Shown: positions 47,530 through 56,148 of the stretch, one piece after another
Numbering within the stretch: position 1 is the first letter of the stretch
Layout: each line of letters starts with the position of its first letter
DNA from: Sulfitobacter sp. SK012
Lineage (GTDB): Bacteria; Pseudomonadota; Alphaproteobacteria; Rhodobacterales; Rhodobacteraceae
Direction: 5' to 3'
DNA length: 64,000 nucleotides
Assembly: GCF_003352085.1 (NCBI RefSeq)
Contig: NZ_CP025804.1
Coordinates: 2,356,001 to 2,420,000, forward strand
Notes under the pieces: model-generated
The model's input: the letters and a program-made list of their open reading frames with translations, nothing else
What the model was told of the DNA's origin: nothing
Databases searched by the model: none
Position numbers and translations under genes: made by a program

Positions 47530-47977
47530 GTTCTCACACCCCTATTGTCGGAAATTCTGAGTGGAAGCGTAAGTTGCTGTTGCGGGCGTGTCTAGCTCGA
47601 TAAGCTCAGTGGGTAGGTGCTTTTCAAGGGCGTCAACATGATGCCTAGAAGAGATACATCCGCACTGATCACTATCGCCATGCGACCTGATTTATAAGAG
47701 GATCGCATACACCCGCTGCATCGTCGCTACATTCCCCTCACCTCTAGATGACTACTATCCTCAGATGGCGAACGCTCGCGCACAGGGTCATATTTTTAGG
47801 GCACGTCTATAGCTCTGCAGCAAATAATGCGCCGATCGATCTAGATCAGTACACCAAAAGAACCACCACGCTCATTTTTGACCAAGAAAGCCCGATTGAT
47901 TGATCTGGAACAAAGAGAGATGCGCAAATTCCGCGCAAAGTTGGCTGGCAAATCAATTTCACATTAAGAGGTGAGCC
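47530..47977. other. Divergent intergenic region between the ABC operon and the flavodoxin-like gene
   Basis: About 450 bp without a protein frame. It carries the promoter of the minus-strand ABC operon and a candidate FNR-type box (47836-47849), described separately. Nothing else is recognised. Confidence 0.6.
47836..47849. promoter_or_regulatory. FNR/FnrL-like box
   Basis: TCGAT-CTAG-ATCAG fits the FNR consensus TTGAT-N4-ATCAA with one mismatch in each half-site. It lies 129 bp upstream of the flavodoxin-like gene. A second half-site TTGAT occurs at about 47896. Oxygen-responsive control of the downstream genes is inferred. Confidence 0.35.
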
Positions 47978-48502
47978 ATGAATATTGTTGTTCTTTTTGA
48001 AACTGGTGAAGGCCAGACCCGCAAGATAGCTGAATTCATCACATCTCGAATTCGTGCGGCGGGTCACGATGTCACCACTGTCGATACGTCAGATAGAATG
48101 GTCGATCTATCATTAGAAAGCGCAGGTAAGGTTATCCTTGCCGCACCTGTACACGAGCGCCGGCATCCGAAAGCGTTTGAAGTTGCGGTCGGGGCCGCCA
48201 AGCACGAACTGGCTAAGCTATCGACCCTCATGGTCTCCGTCAGTCTCAAGGCGGCGTTCCCAGAAAGCATGGACGAAGCGCAAGACTATCTGACCGAGAT
48301 GGAAATGCGCACAGGTTTCGAGCCAACACAGGAAGCACTTGTCGCAGGGGCCGTGCGAACCGGCAGTTACGATTATTACCAAAGTCAAATTGTGCGCCAC
48401 GTTGCACTCGAGGGCCATGACGTTGAACTGATAGATGGTGTGAGAGAATTCACCGATTGGGACGCACTAGCTGAAACTGTTGATTCATTTTTAAGCACAT
48501 GA
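47978..48502 (+). CDS. Flavodoxin-domain protein (HemG-like)
   Basis: This 174-residue protein has the flavodoxin FMN loop in an altered form (FETGEGQTRKIAEFI) and the alternating alpha/beta pattern. The segment SAGKVILAAPVHERRHPKAFEVAV and the YYQSQIVRHVALEGHD tail resemble HemG-type protoporphyrinogen oxidases. AAGAGGTGAGCC lies before the ATG. A role in haem synthesis or as a redox carrier under stress is inferred. The gene stands in a stress-gene neighbourhood. Confidence 0.72.
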   Translation: MNIVVLFETGEGQTRKIAEFITSRIRAAGHDVTTVDTSDRMVDLSLESAGKVILAAPVHERRHPKAFEVAVGAAKHELAKLSTLMVSVSLKAAFPESMDEAQDYLTEMEMRTGFEPTQEALVAGAVRTGSYDYYQSQIVRHVALEGHDVELIDGVREFTDWDALAETVDSFLST

Positions 48503-49018
48503 ATCAACCAGCAAGGATGACCAGTTCCAGTTTGATGCTAAACCCACGGCTTGAAAGACGAAAAGGGACAGGCTGCGGCTGTGGCACAAAATTCAGTTAT
48601 GCGCCGCATAATTGGCCCCGGAGCTAGAAGTGTTAAGAACCGGATCGGTCCTGAAGCAGCCAAGGCGCATATTGCTGCCAATGCACCGGCTTACTCAAAG
48701 CCACCCTTGGCTGTTTTTGACTTCGGCTCAGGTCGATTGAGCGTCTGTATTAGCGAATGGTGGGTCACTGCACGGGTGTTTGTCTAGAAGCGAAAATCGG
48801 ATGCATGCCTTCCGTCGCACCTGCTTAGAGGGACGAAAGGCTTTTTGCGTATCAACAGCCTAGGCCAGCACGTAACTTCAACCTTGTGCAATCGACAAAA
48901 AAAGGCAGTGCCAAATTAGCACGGCTTGAAATACAATATCTGCTCGAAGTAATAAACCTGCTGAAACTAAAGCAACTAATACGCTTTGATATGAGAAAAA
49001 ATCTGGGGAGTTACAGAA
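48503..49018. other. Intergenic stretch, no gene recognised
   Basis: A 78-codon plus-strand frame (48551-48787) exists but lacks a convincing start, ribosome site or family match, so I do not call it. The right part contains the promoter region of the DUF308 gene. Confidence 0.5.
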
Positions 49019-49546
49019 ATGACTAACAAAGTTTTGTGGATATTTACGGCAGTCATGTCGATTGTCGCGGGCGTTGTCGCCTTGATGAATCCAGTGTTTG
49101 CCAGCGGTGTAGCGACGATTTTCGTAGCTTGGATGTTTATCATTTTTGGCGTTTTGCAAGTGGTGGCCGGATTGCGCGTTGAAGGCGCAAGCTCAAAAAT
49201 TTGGACAGTATTGCTAGGCGCTTTGGCTGTATATCTCGGGGTAACGATACTCGGGCATCCGCTGAAGGGTATGATGACGCTGACCACGATGATTGCTATT
49301 CTTTGTCTTGGCGGTGGCGCGGCGAAAGTCGTGTTAGCATTTGCTTTGGAAGATCGCCGGTTTTTCTGGCTTGTCCTGTTGTCAGGCATCGCGTCGCTAG
49401 CCGTTGGTATAATCATCTTCATGAATTGGCCGGTATCTGCAGTTTCGGCACTTGGTATACTTTTGGGGGTGCAGCTTTTGTCCGATGGGGCATCGTCGCT
49501 AGCTATGGCGCTCAGCATTGATGGTGACGAGGCTGCTTCGGCCTAA
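49019..49546 (+). CDS. HdeD-type (DUF308) membrane protein
   Basis: This 175-residue protein has six predicted membrane helices in the DUF308 arrangement (VLWIFTAVMSIVAGVVALMNPVFASG, IFVAWMFIIFGVLQVVAGL, ILLGVQLLSDGASSLAMAL). HdeD proteins have been linked to acid and other stress. GGGGAGTTACAGAA precedes the ATG. It stands alone and is followed by a strong terminator. A paralog lies on the other strand at 55.5 kb. Confidence 0.88.
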   Translation: MTNKVLWIFTAVMSIVAGVVALMNPVFASGVATIFVAWMFIIFGVLQVVAGLRVEGASSKIWTVLLGALAVYLGVTILGHPLKGMMTLTTMIAILCLGGGAAKVVLAFALEDRRFFWLVLLSGIASLAVGIIIFMNWPVSAVSALGILLGVQLLSDGASSLAMALSIDGDEAASA

Positions 49547-49572
49547 AAATTCAGACTACCCGTGCCATGTTC

Positions 49573-49608
49573 TAAGCCCGCAATTGAAACTGCGGGCTTA
49601 GTTTTTTT
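49573..49608 (+). terminator. Rho-independent terminator of the HdeD-like gene
   Basis: TAAGCCCGCA and TGCGGGCTTA form a perfect 10-bp stem with an 8-base loop, followed by seven T. It is 26 bp after the stop codon. Confidence 0.95.
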
Positions 49609-49929
49609 GAAAAGGTTATTTGTAACTAAGCGCAGAGCCCAAACACCCCTTACCTAACAGACCAAGTAGACCTCGCGGATAGGGGGTAGAGATTACGTAT
49701 CAGCGGTATGAACATGCGCTATTTCGCGAGCTTGAGGTTCAAAGCAAAACCTCATTGAGACAATTGTCCCTGGGATGCCAAAAGGACTAGTTTTTCTCTT
49801 CAGTTTCTACCCTTTCATGTAGTCGCCGATGTCTCTGACGCATTGAAAACCCGCATAGATGAATTGATTTTCCATTAATGGAACGTAGGCGGTGAAGTTC
49901 GAGGTCGAGAATTCAGTAGAGCCACGATC
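49609..49929. other. Intergenic stretch flanking a PLP-enzyme relic
   Basis: No promoter or gene is clear. The minus-strand frame through here continues the relic described at 49930-50025 but no longer resembles its parent family. Confidence 0.5.
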
Positions 49930-50025
49930 ATGGTGCTTTAGGCTTCTCGTCGGATGCGTGCTTTCATCCTTTAGGTAAATATTGCCTCCCTTAAGCCACG
50001 AGATTGGGAGTTTGATCAAAGGCAC
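49930..50025 (-). pseudogene. Relic of a Cds1-like PLP-dependent cysteine synthase/desulfhydrase
   Basis: A minus-strand frame reads VPLIKLPISWLKGGNIYLKD and then ESTHPTRSLKHH. This fits the family block LIxLPLP...IDLYLKDESTHPTGSLKHR, in which the Lys before HR binds PLP. Flanking codons in both directions do not align. The surrounding 120-codon frame (49807-50169) has no family start and stops soon after. It is probably a leftover of a larger gene. The match is short, so confidence is moderate. Confidence 0.5.
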
Positions 50026-50209
50026 TTTTCGCGCAGCTACAACTGAATTGGTGCTTGGCGAGGGCCTGCTCGAATCTGAGCAAAAATTGACTTTTGCATT
50101 GTGTTGATCTTCGATTTGCGACGTATCGAAACGCCCTATTTCGCAGCTTGCCAGATTTCTTACATGCACTATATCTTGATTGATATTTTTCAGTCATGAG
50201 GCCCAAAAA

Positions 50210-51622
50210 ATGCTCCGACCTGAATCGAAACGCTTTTCGCCGAGCAGCATTCGCCTCCTCATTTCATTGGTTGCGGCTTTTGCCTTGCTCCTTTCGGGAC
50301 AGTTTGCGACTGCCCAGCAAACTGCCGAAGAACGGTCCGCGGTACGGATTGCAGACGCAGTCACATCTGCGGCGGTGGATCAGTCGACGCGTGATCCTGA
50401 AACCGGTTTGACCCACGAAGTCCTGAACAGTGAGATCGACCCTACCGAACTCGAATTGCGCCTCATCCCAATGACTAAGGCCGAACTCGAACTCCTCGCC
50501 GAGAAGTGGCTTGAGATTGTCCGTGAAAAAACCGAAGAGGTTATGTCCGGCCAGATCGCGATCCATCGCACCGAAGGCGCCGTAGAGGATGCAGCCCGTG
50601 ACAGCCTGGCGGAACTTGCCCTCGAAAGAGGCCTTTTGTTCAGCAAGTTTTCGAAAGTAATCTCGGCTCTTGAAAAAAAGGGTGGTGATCCAGCTCTCGT
50701 GTCGGAATACCGCGCGTATCGTTCATCGGTCATTGTAGAAGAGAAACGCACATCTGACGTCAAAACGTTGGTCGCGGAGGCGCTTCGCTGGTCAACCGAT
50801 CGCGATGGTGGCGTTCATATAGCAATCCAATTCGGAGTTATCGTCAGCTCGCTGATTGGACTGCTTCTTGCTGCCAAGATCGTGCGGGCATTTACCCGCC
50901 GATGGATAGACCGTGTTCCAAATCTCTCTAAGCTGTTGCAGGCTTTTTTGGTCGCGCTCATTTATTGGCTCGTTTTGGCCATTGGCCTAATGGTCGTGTT
51001 GTCTGGACTAGGCATCGACATCTCGCCCGTGTTTGCGCTGATTGGTGGGGCGTCATTCATCATGGCATTTGCCTTCCAGGAGACATTGGGAAATCTGGCC
51101 AGTGGTCTGATGATCATGATCAACCGGCCCTTCGATGAAGGTCATTATGTGGATGTCGGGGGCGTCGCGGGAACCGTGGACTCGGTTAGTATCGTTGCAA
51201 CAACTGTCGTGACCCCAGATAATCAGGTCATCGTTATCCCGAATAAGAACGTCTGGGGAAATGTAATCACCAACGTGACTGCGAGCCGGACGCGCCGTGT
51301 CGATTTGGTATTCGGTATCTCGTATGAGGACTCGATCGCCGATGCGCTGCGTGTAATTGAGCAGACCACGAAAGCGCACCCTTTGGTTTTGGATGACCCT
51401 AAACCAATGATCCGTGTGAATGAGTTAGCTGACAGCTCAGTTAACTTCATTTGCCGCCCTTGGACAAACACTCCCGACTACTGGGATGTCTACTGGGATC
51501 TCACGCAGCAGATAAAGGAAAATTTCGACGCTGCGGGACTATCGATCCCCTATCCGCAGCAGGATCTGCATATCAAACGGACGTCCCTAAAGGCGCCTGT
51601 GGAGAGCATTGAGTCTGAGTGA
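50210..51622 (+). CDS. MscS-family mechanosensitive ion channel
   Basis: This 470-residue protein has a signal peptide or N-terminal membrane segment (LRPESKRFSPSSIRLLISLVAAFALLLSGQFATAQ), an extended periplasmic domain to about residue 200, then membrane helices and the MscS pore region AFAFQETLGNLASGLMIMINRPFDEGHYVDVGG. The C-terminal beta domain includes VSIVATTVVTPDNQVIVIPNKNVWGNVITN. The ATG at 50210 has GAGG nine bases ahead. It releases solutes on hypo-osmotic shock. Confidence 0.9.
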   Translation: MLRPESKRFSPSSIRLLISLVAAFALLLSGQFATAQQTAEERSAVRIADAVTSAAVDQSTRDPETGLTHEVLNSEIDPTELELRLIPMTKAELELLAEKWLEIVREKTEEVMSGQIAIHRTEGAVEDAARDSLAELALERGLLFSKFSKVISALEKKGGDPALVSEYRAYRSSVIVEEKRTSDVKTLVAEALRWSTDRDGGVHIAIQFGVIVSSLIGLLLAAKIVRAFTRRWIDRVPNLSKLLQAFLVALIYWLVLAIGLMVVLSGLGIDISPVFALIGGASFIMAFAFQETLGNLASGLMIMINRPFDEGHYVDVGGVAGTVDSVSIVATTVVTPDNQVIVIPNKNVWGNVITNVTASRTRRVDLVFGISYEDSIADALRVIEQTTKAHPLVLDDPKPMIRVNELADSSVNFICRPWTNTPDYWDVYWDLTQQIKENFDAAGLSIPYPQQDLHIKRTSLKAPVESIESE

Positions 51623-52026
51623 GTGAAAAATACTCAGCGTCAAACCTTGCCAACATCGCGTCGCGGCCTAAGCAATTCAGTTCTGAACCTAGCGGCCAAT
51701 CGATGAATTAGCGGCACACACAAGAAGAATCACTGACAGATTGTGGCAGAAATTTGTCCTGAACGTGACGGTACCGTGCGAGGTTGACTGATGCCGAACA
51801 GTGGTCTCAAAAAAGGTGAGATCGTTCAGAGATTTGACCCTAAACAAATCATACATAGACGGTAGGTATTTGTTTTAAATAAATAAATATTCAAGTAATT
51901 GGCCGCTTGAGCGGTACAGGGCATACATATCTCACGGCACATTTGGGATTATCCAGTGTGCCATAGAGCCTACTCGACTGTTCTTCGTCCCTTCAGTTGA
52001 GAACTTGGCTCGAGAGTAACTAGTTC
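51623..52026. other. Intergenic stretch in front of an orphan terminator; small RNA candidate
   Basis: Roughly 400 bp without a protein frame, ending at a strong terminator (52027-52059). It includes a short hairpin CCGC-TTGA-GCGG near 51902-51917 and AT-rich sequence upstream (about 51870-51900). Either a small RNA or a long 3' region of the MscS transcript would explain the terminator. Confidence 0.45.
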
Positions 52027-52059
52027 GGGTTGCGCAGCACTGTCTGCGTGACCCTTTTT
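52027..52059 (+). terminator. Orphan rho-independent terminator
   Basis: GGGTTGCGCAG and CTGCGTGACCC pair over 11 positions (two G-T pairs) around the loop CACTGT, followed by TTTTT. No gene end is near: the MscS stop is 405 bp upstream. Confidence 0.85.
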
Positions 52060-52101
52060 AAACCAAAAGCGATTTTACCGTCGCAGTGAAAGAATGAGTG
52101 A

Positions 52102-52260
52102 ATGTTGACCCAATTTACCGCCGAAAAAAGCAATAAAAACTTCGACCCGATCGAACTTGCACCAATGCAAAATGACGAACTAACAGCGCGAAAGTTTCAA
52201 CTAAGTGCGACCCTTCTTCTCATGGTAACTACCGCTTGTTTGGGACTGCTCGCATCATAG
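52102..52260 (+). CDS. Possible small membrane protein (52 aa)
   Basis: The frame starts MLTQFTAEKSNKNFDPIELA and ends with a hydrophobic helix (FQLSATLLLMVTTACLGLLAS), a polar N-terminus and single C-terminal membrane anchor. It starts 43 bp after the terminator and stops at TAG (52258-52260). The ribosome site is weak (GAAAGAATGAGTGA). It is too short for most gene callers. A single-pass envelope microprotein is plausible but unproven. Confidence 0.4.
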   Translation: MLTQFTAEKSNKNFDPIELAPMQNDELTARKFQLSATLLLMVTTACLGLLAS

Positions 52261-52439
52261 GCAGCGGTACAATGGTGAAGTCAGAGATCGTGCCCACCTG
52301 ATTGAAAGTACCCGCGATAGTGGGTTTGATCGAGCTGCGGAAGAAACCTGTGGCTCTCAGCAAACTCCAAAGAACTGGTGAATTGGCTCCGAATGGTTCG
52401 GCCTTCTTATGTTGGCTTCGCAGAGTGGCACGCGCTTGC

Positions 52440-52766
52440 TCAGCGAAAGGGAATGCTGAAGAAAGTGAAGCTGTTTGTCTGGGTGATGATTGCGGCCCCA
52501 GTTTCTGCCATAAGGCTTTCCATAGCGACGCTTCCAGTCGGACAGGCTACCAAATTGGCGGCGTCATCCAGAAAGTCGGCGGCGAACGCACTTTCGCCGA
52601 CAAGCTGGCAGTCATCCGCAGGGCCACGGTAGCCGCCCACAAAGACAAGGTCGGGGTCTGGTTCGCTGATCGCAACATCGGGCGTCGTCTCAGCACACCC
52701 CAATAAGATAAGTGCCGTGGACAGTGCGCACAGCCCAAAAGTGACTTGCTTGAACCCGCTGTTCAT
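52440..52766 (-). CDS. Hypothetical lipoprotein (108 aa)
   Basis: A 108-residue protein starts MNSGFKQVTFGLCALSTALILLGCAE, a lipoprotein signal with lipobox (LLGC). The mature part includes PDLVFVGGYRGPADDCQLVGES and ends in a hydrophobic/aromatic tail. No domain is recognised. The start at 52766 is used because an upstream extension (to 52799) lacks a signal. It lies after another exported-protein gene on the same strand. Confidence 0.68.
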   Translation of the reverse strand: MNSGFKQVTFGLCALSTALILLGCAETTPDVAISEPDPDLVFVGGYRGPADDCQLVGESAFAADFLDDAANLVACPTGSVAMESLMAETGAAIITQTNSFTFFSIPFR

Positions 52767-52768
52767 TC

Positions 52769-53293
52769 CTACTCCCACTCCGCGCCTGCACTGCGCCAAA
52801 CGCTTTCATCGGCGTCCCATACGCTGGCTGTAAAACAGGGCGTAGGGTTAATACCGCCACATTGCGTTCCATGGACGTCAGCCAAAAGAACCCGATAAGG
52901 ACCGATGGTTGCCATTTCCCATCCCTGATTTAGTTGCGTTGCAACATGATCTTCGATGAGAAAATGGGACATACATCCACCTGTACCGCAATAAAGCGAA
53001 GCAGCGGTTGAACATTCGAACCCGAAATCATTCAGAACCCAGTCGTGGCGCTGGTCTCCGTTTAGATCGATCCTCTGAACACTTCCCCATCCCAGATCAA
53101 ATTCACCATTGTCGAATTCGGCGCATTCCGTCCTTGCTTCTTCGACTATGCGTTGAAGGATGGGAGGCAACTGAGTGCTGTCTTGTGACCAAGCGGGCGT
53201 CGAAACAACAAGAGCGCTTATCAATAGAGCATTTGCCCAAGTGAACGACCAATCTCGCGGCCTGGAACCTGCTGCGGAAATCCATGGAACCAT
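52769..53293 (-). CDS. Exported hypothetical protein (174 aa)
   Basis: This 174-residue protein has an N-terminal membrane segment after a short polar lead (SFTWANALLISALVVSTPAWSQ), then a soluble domain with GSVQRIDLNGDQRHDWVLNDF and a Cys-rich region (CSTAASLYCGTGGCMSH). The pattern is of a secreted protein with disulfides, and I recall related unknown proteins in Rhodobacterales. The first Met could be 53293 or 53317. Its stop is 2 bp from the lipoprotein start. Function unknown. Confidence 0.66.
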   Translation of the reverse strand: MVPWISAAGSRPRDWSFTWANALLISALVVSTPAWSQDSTQLPPILQRIVEEARTECAEFDNGEFDLGWGSVQRIDLNGDQRHDWVLNDFGFECSTAASLYCGTGGCMSHFLIEDHVATQLNQGWEMATIGPYRVLLADVHGTQCGGINPTPCFTASVWDADESVWRSAGAEWE

Positions 53294-53434
53294 TGCATTC
53301 ACCGTACCTTTGTCCACAGACGCATCTGAGTTTTCCTAATAGTTTGTCAGTTTTTGGGTCGAAGAAGCGAGATCCGAAAAAATATAGCGCTTCAAACCAA
53401 AGCGGGTCACGCTCAACGGCGTGACCCGATCCGT

Positions 53435-53731
53435 TTACAGGCTGCCTTCGTCCGTCAACGACGTGATGCCATCGGTGGTACCGTCCGCGTAGGCAATACA
53501 CTGCCAAGGTGCTGCATCGGGTCCAACGCCAACTTTAACCAATGTCCCTGCCTCGGAAAACTCGGATGACATGAGCTGGACTTCGGTGTTGCCAGTGGTT
53601 TCAGCAACCGCTGCTAGACATGCTTGGTCGGCCGGGCTTGGCGTTGAGGCCACGGTGGCAGTATCTTCCACGCAGGCCGTCAGCAGAGTTCCCAAGATCA
53701 CGCCCGAAGCCAGTTTAAGAGTAATATTCAT
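53435..53731 (-). CDS. Hypothetical lipoprotein (98 aa)
   Basis: A 98-residue protein starts MNITLKLASGVILGTLLTAC, with a lipobox (LLTAC). The rest is small and acidic (ADQACLAAVAETTGNTEVQLMSSEFSEAGTLVKVGVGPDAAPWQC). Two further cysteines could form a disulfide. AGGAAAACCATCAAC lies before the ATG. No family is recognised. It belongs to a run of four exported proteins. Confidence 0.68.
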   Translation of the reverse strand: MNITLKLASGVILGTLLTACVEDTATVASTPSPADQACLAAVAETTGNTEVQLMSSEFSEAGTLVKVGVGPDAAPWQCIAYADGTTDGITSLTDEGSL

Positions 53732-53831
53732 GTTGATGGTTTTCCTTTTCTCATGTTGGTGGTTTTACAAACTGGTTACTAAAACATCTGAATCGGGCAC
53801 TAACCTGAAATCGACGGTCCCGACGAATAAA

Positions 53832-54611
53832 TCAGTTGCACTGGTCATACTGGTAATCGCCAAGTTCGATATAATTCCTGCTACCATCCTTGAAAACTAA
53901 GAATTCGGATTGGTCTTCTCCCAGGAGTGCGACCACAAAACCTTGCGGTGGCAGCGCATTCCCAAAATAACTATAGGCCGTCAACGCACGTGTGGCCTCG
54001 CCGTTAACAGTCACAATCGCATCCCACTCGTCCTTGGGATTATCAAGGATCAGGTACTCGATCTGGCGCTGAACTTGGCCGCCACCACAAAAGACCACCC
54101 CCTCCGGTGCCTCCATTGTGCTGCTGGCCGTTTGAGGAGCAGAACCGCATGAGGATCGCAGCGATTTGATTGCCTTGCTCGACCCTTTAAGGTCAAAAAC
54201 GCCATAGCTTACATCCTGATCCGTCATCGACAGATTGATGGCGGCGTTGGCCGCAATCTGATCCAACACGAACTGGTAGTCAGCTGCGTCTTGGAACACA
54301 ACTTCGACAGGATAGTTGTCGACAATCTGCAGCGTGGCATTCCCCTGCCCCGCCTGAAACGACCCTGCTTCCGTCGCACCATCTTCCATAAACCGAATTG
54401 AAAGACCTTGTTCTTGGATCATGGTTTCACTGTCTTGATACCCAGCAGGGGCAAACCGAATACGATCGCACTGTAACTCAAGCGTCATGTTATTCGTTTG
54501 AATAAATGCATTTGGGGACGGGCTGTCGCTGAAGCCCCATTCGGCAAATGCAGGTGCCGCCGATATGCAAAACATCAGGCATGCAGACAGGAACGTGCTT
54601 TTCATTCTCAA
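53832..54611 (-). CDS. Exported hypothetical protein (259 aa)
   Basis: This 259-residue protein has a signal peptide (MRMKSTFLSACLMFCISAAPAFAEW) and then a soluble body with few helices. GGGAG lies six bases before the ATG. Visible features are a Gly/Ala rich pattern (NATLQIVDNYPVEVVFQDAADYQF) and paired cysteines (CGSAP...VVFCGGG, YQYDQCN). No domain is recognised. It is probably periplasmic and stabilised by disulfides. Confidence 0.7.
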   Translation of the reverse strand: MRMKSTFLSACLMFCISAAPAFAEWGFSDSPSPNAFIQTNNMTLELQCDRIRFAPAGYQDSETMIQEQGLSIRFMEDGATEAGSFQAGQGNATLQIVDNYPVEVVFQDAADYQFVLDQIAANAAINLSMTDQDVSYGVFDLKGSSKAIKSLRSSCGSAPQTASSTMEAPEGVVFCGGGQVQRQIEYLILDNPKDEWDAIVTVNGEATRALTAYSYFGNALPPQGFVVALLGEDQSEFLVFKDGSRNYIELGDYQYDQCN

Positions 54612-54676
54612 CTCCCTAAGCCCCCAAATGCGGGAACAATTAGTGTTCTTTGGCGATGACGATGCAAAGTGCGACC

Positions 54677-55189
54677 CTAAGATGGTGCGCCATATTCATT
54701 TGTTCCTTCTTGTGAAGGTCGTGAAAGCCACCAGATCATCAAAACTGAAAGGACAAGCTGGATCACGGACATGATCATCAGTCCTGAAGCGCCAAGAAAC
54801 GCTGCCGGCCCTCTCAACACCTCTGGGTCCTCAACGCCTGTCTCCAGCGCTGAAAAAACGACTACCCCTGTCAGCAGCATGACCATCGTTGCGATGCTGA
54901 ATGCCACTGGAAGCAAAAGATACCATCCGGGTCGACCTGTATCATGTAACCGGCGCCAGCCTGCGGCGAGCATAGGTAGCAATACCGCTAACTGGAAAAG
55001 TGAATTCAGAAGGTTTGATCCCTGCCCCGTTTCAGGATCAACGCCAAACAGGGTTGTATCCAGTACCGCAAGACCGATGCTGACCAGGATTACGAACAGA
55101 ACAAACCACCAATACTCTGATCTCCGTGCGCGACCTGAAAAGACGACATACTTGGATAGGCAGATCTTGACCGATTGCGTGAAACCCAT
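54677..55189 (-). CDS. DUF805 membrane protein
   Basis: This 170-residue protein has the DUF805 opening (MGFTQSVKICLSKYVVFSGRARRSEYWWFVLFVIL), with four membrane helices and RRLHDTGRPGWYLLL, a conserved loop. I set the start at 55189, preceded by an AAAAGGAATTTGAAA-type ribosome site. The extended start at 55267 has an atypical lead. Function unknown; relatives occur in stress and envelope regions. Confidence 0.85.
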   Translation of the reverse strand: MGFTQSVKICLSKYVVFSGRARRSEYWWFVLFVILVSIGLAVLDTTLFGVDPETGQGSNLLNSLFQLAVLLPMLAAGWRRLHDTGRPGWYLLLPVAFSIATMVMLLTGVVVFSALETGVEDPEVLRGPAAFLGASGLMIMSVIQLVLSVLMIWWLSRPSQEGTNEYGAPS

Positions 55190-55527
55190 TTTCAAATTCC
55201 TTTTTTGGCGTTGGCAGTCGAGTTGTGTGTTCTGAAAAGTTTGCCAAGGAATGCAGAAGAAGCGCAAGTTCTATTTGCATCCTGCAATTTCCAGATTAGG
55301 AATTCGCGGGCAAAATAGTTCTTAAAGAGGCGCGGTCTTAAGCTGTGGGGTGTCCCCGGCAAGCCAAATCGTGTCCAGAAGTTAAAGTTAATCGTGCTCA
55401 TAGCCCAAACATTTTCATCAGGCTGGTTTGTCCGAAGAGTAGACCGCAGTTCTGGTGCAACAAATGTCCAGTCAGGACCCAATGCGGAGACAAATGGCGC
55501 GGCCGGGCTGATGGTTCGGGTCAGCTG

Positions 55528-56130
55528 TCACCGAGCCAATCGGTCTTTCACTTTTTTGAAACGGGATGCGAGGAAAAACATTATTGCTGAGACTACAAAG
55601 GCCAATATTGCGAGCGTCCATCCAAGAGCAACAGATCCTGTACCGGGCCATAAAACCAAGATCGCGCCGGCAACAAGCGCGATGATACCGATATTACGAG
55701 AGGTGTCTCGTTCTGGATCAACCTCGGACATCTTCCACCATGTCATCAGGTACCCGACGCCTGTAACCAGTGCCCAAAGACCCAACAGCATGAATGCCAG
55801 CCCGACCGAAGCACCCGGTAAGAACAACAAAACGAGCCCGAGCGCAGCAGATGCAAGCCAAGGGGCGGTGTCTGTAAATTGCCCTTCAGACCTCCTCGCG
55901 CTCATAAAACTCAGAGCGCCGTCAACGATCAAAAAGAGCCCAAATATTCTGAGCAACAAGGAAATACTGTTCGAGGGCCAGAAGAGTGCAACCAACCCCA
56001 GAATAAGGAAAGCTATGCCTCTGATGAGGAACGTCCACCAGAGATCACCCATTTTTTCGCTGGCAACTTCTGCCGCTTTACGGGCCATCTCGCGGCGCCG
56101 TTCATTTGGTTCCATATCTTGGTCCATCAT
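55528..56130 (-). CDS. HdeD-type (DUF308) membrane protein, second copy
   Basis: This 200-residue protein has a polar N-terminus (MMDQDMEPNERRREMARKAAEVASEKMG) and then about six membrane helices in DUF308 arrangement (FLIRGIAFLILGLVALFW, LRIFGLFLIVDGALSFM, ALGLVLLFLPGASVGLAFMLLGLWALVTG). The start at 56130 has AAAGGG nine bases ahead; 56148 is the alternative. It is a paralog of the 49.0 kb protein but has this extra N-terminal region. Confidence 0.84.
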   Translation of the reverse strand: MMDQDMEPNERRREMARKAAEVASEKMGDLWWTFLIRGIAFLILGLVALFWPSNSISLLLRIFGLFLIVDGALSFMSARRSEGQFTDTAPWLASAALGLVLLFLPGASVGLAFMLLGLWALVTGVGYLMTWWKMSEVDPERDTSRNIGIIALVAGAILVLWPGTGSVALGWTLAILAFVVSAIMFFLASRFKKVKDRLAR

Positions 56131-56148
56131 ATTGCACGACCCTTTCAT

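Noticed and set aside
48551-48787. 78-codon plus-strand frame
   Set aside because: Weak start and no recognisable protein character.
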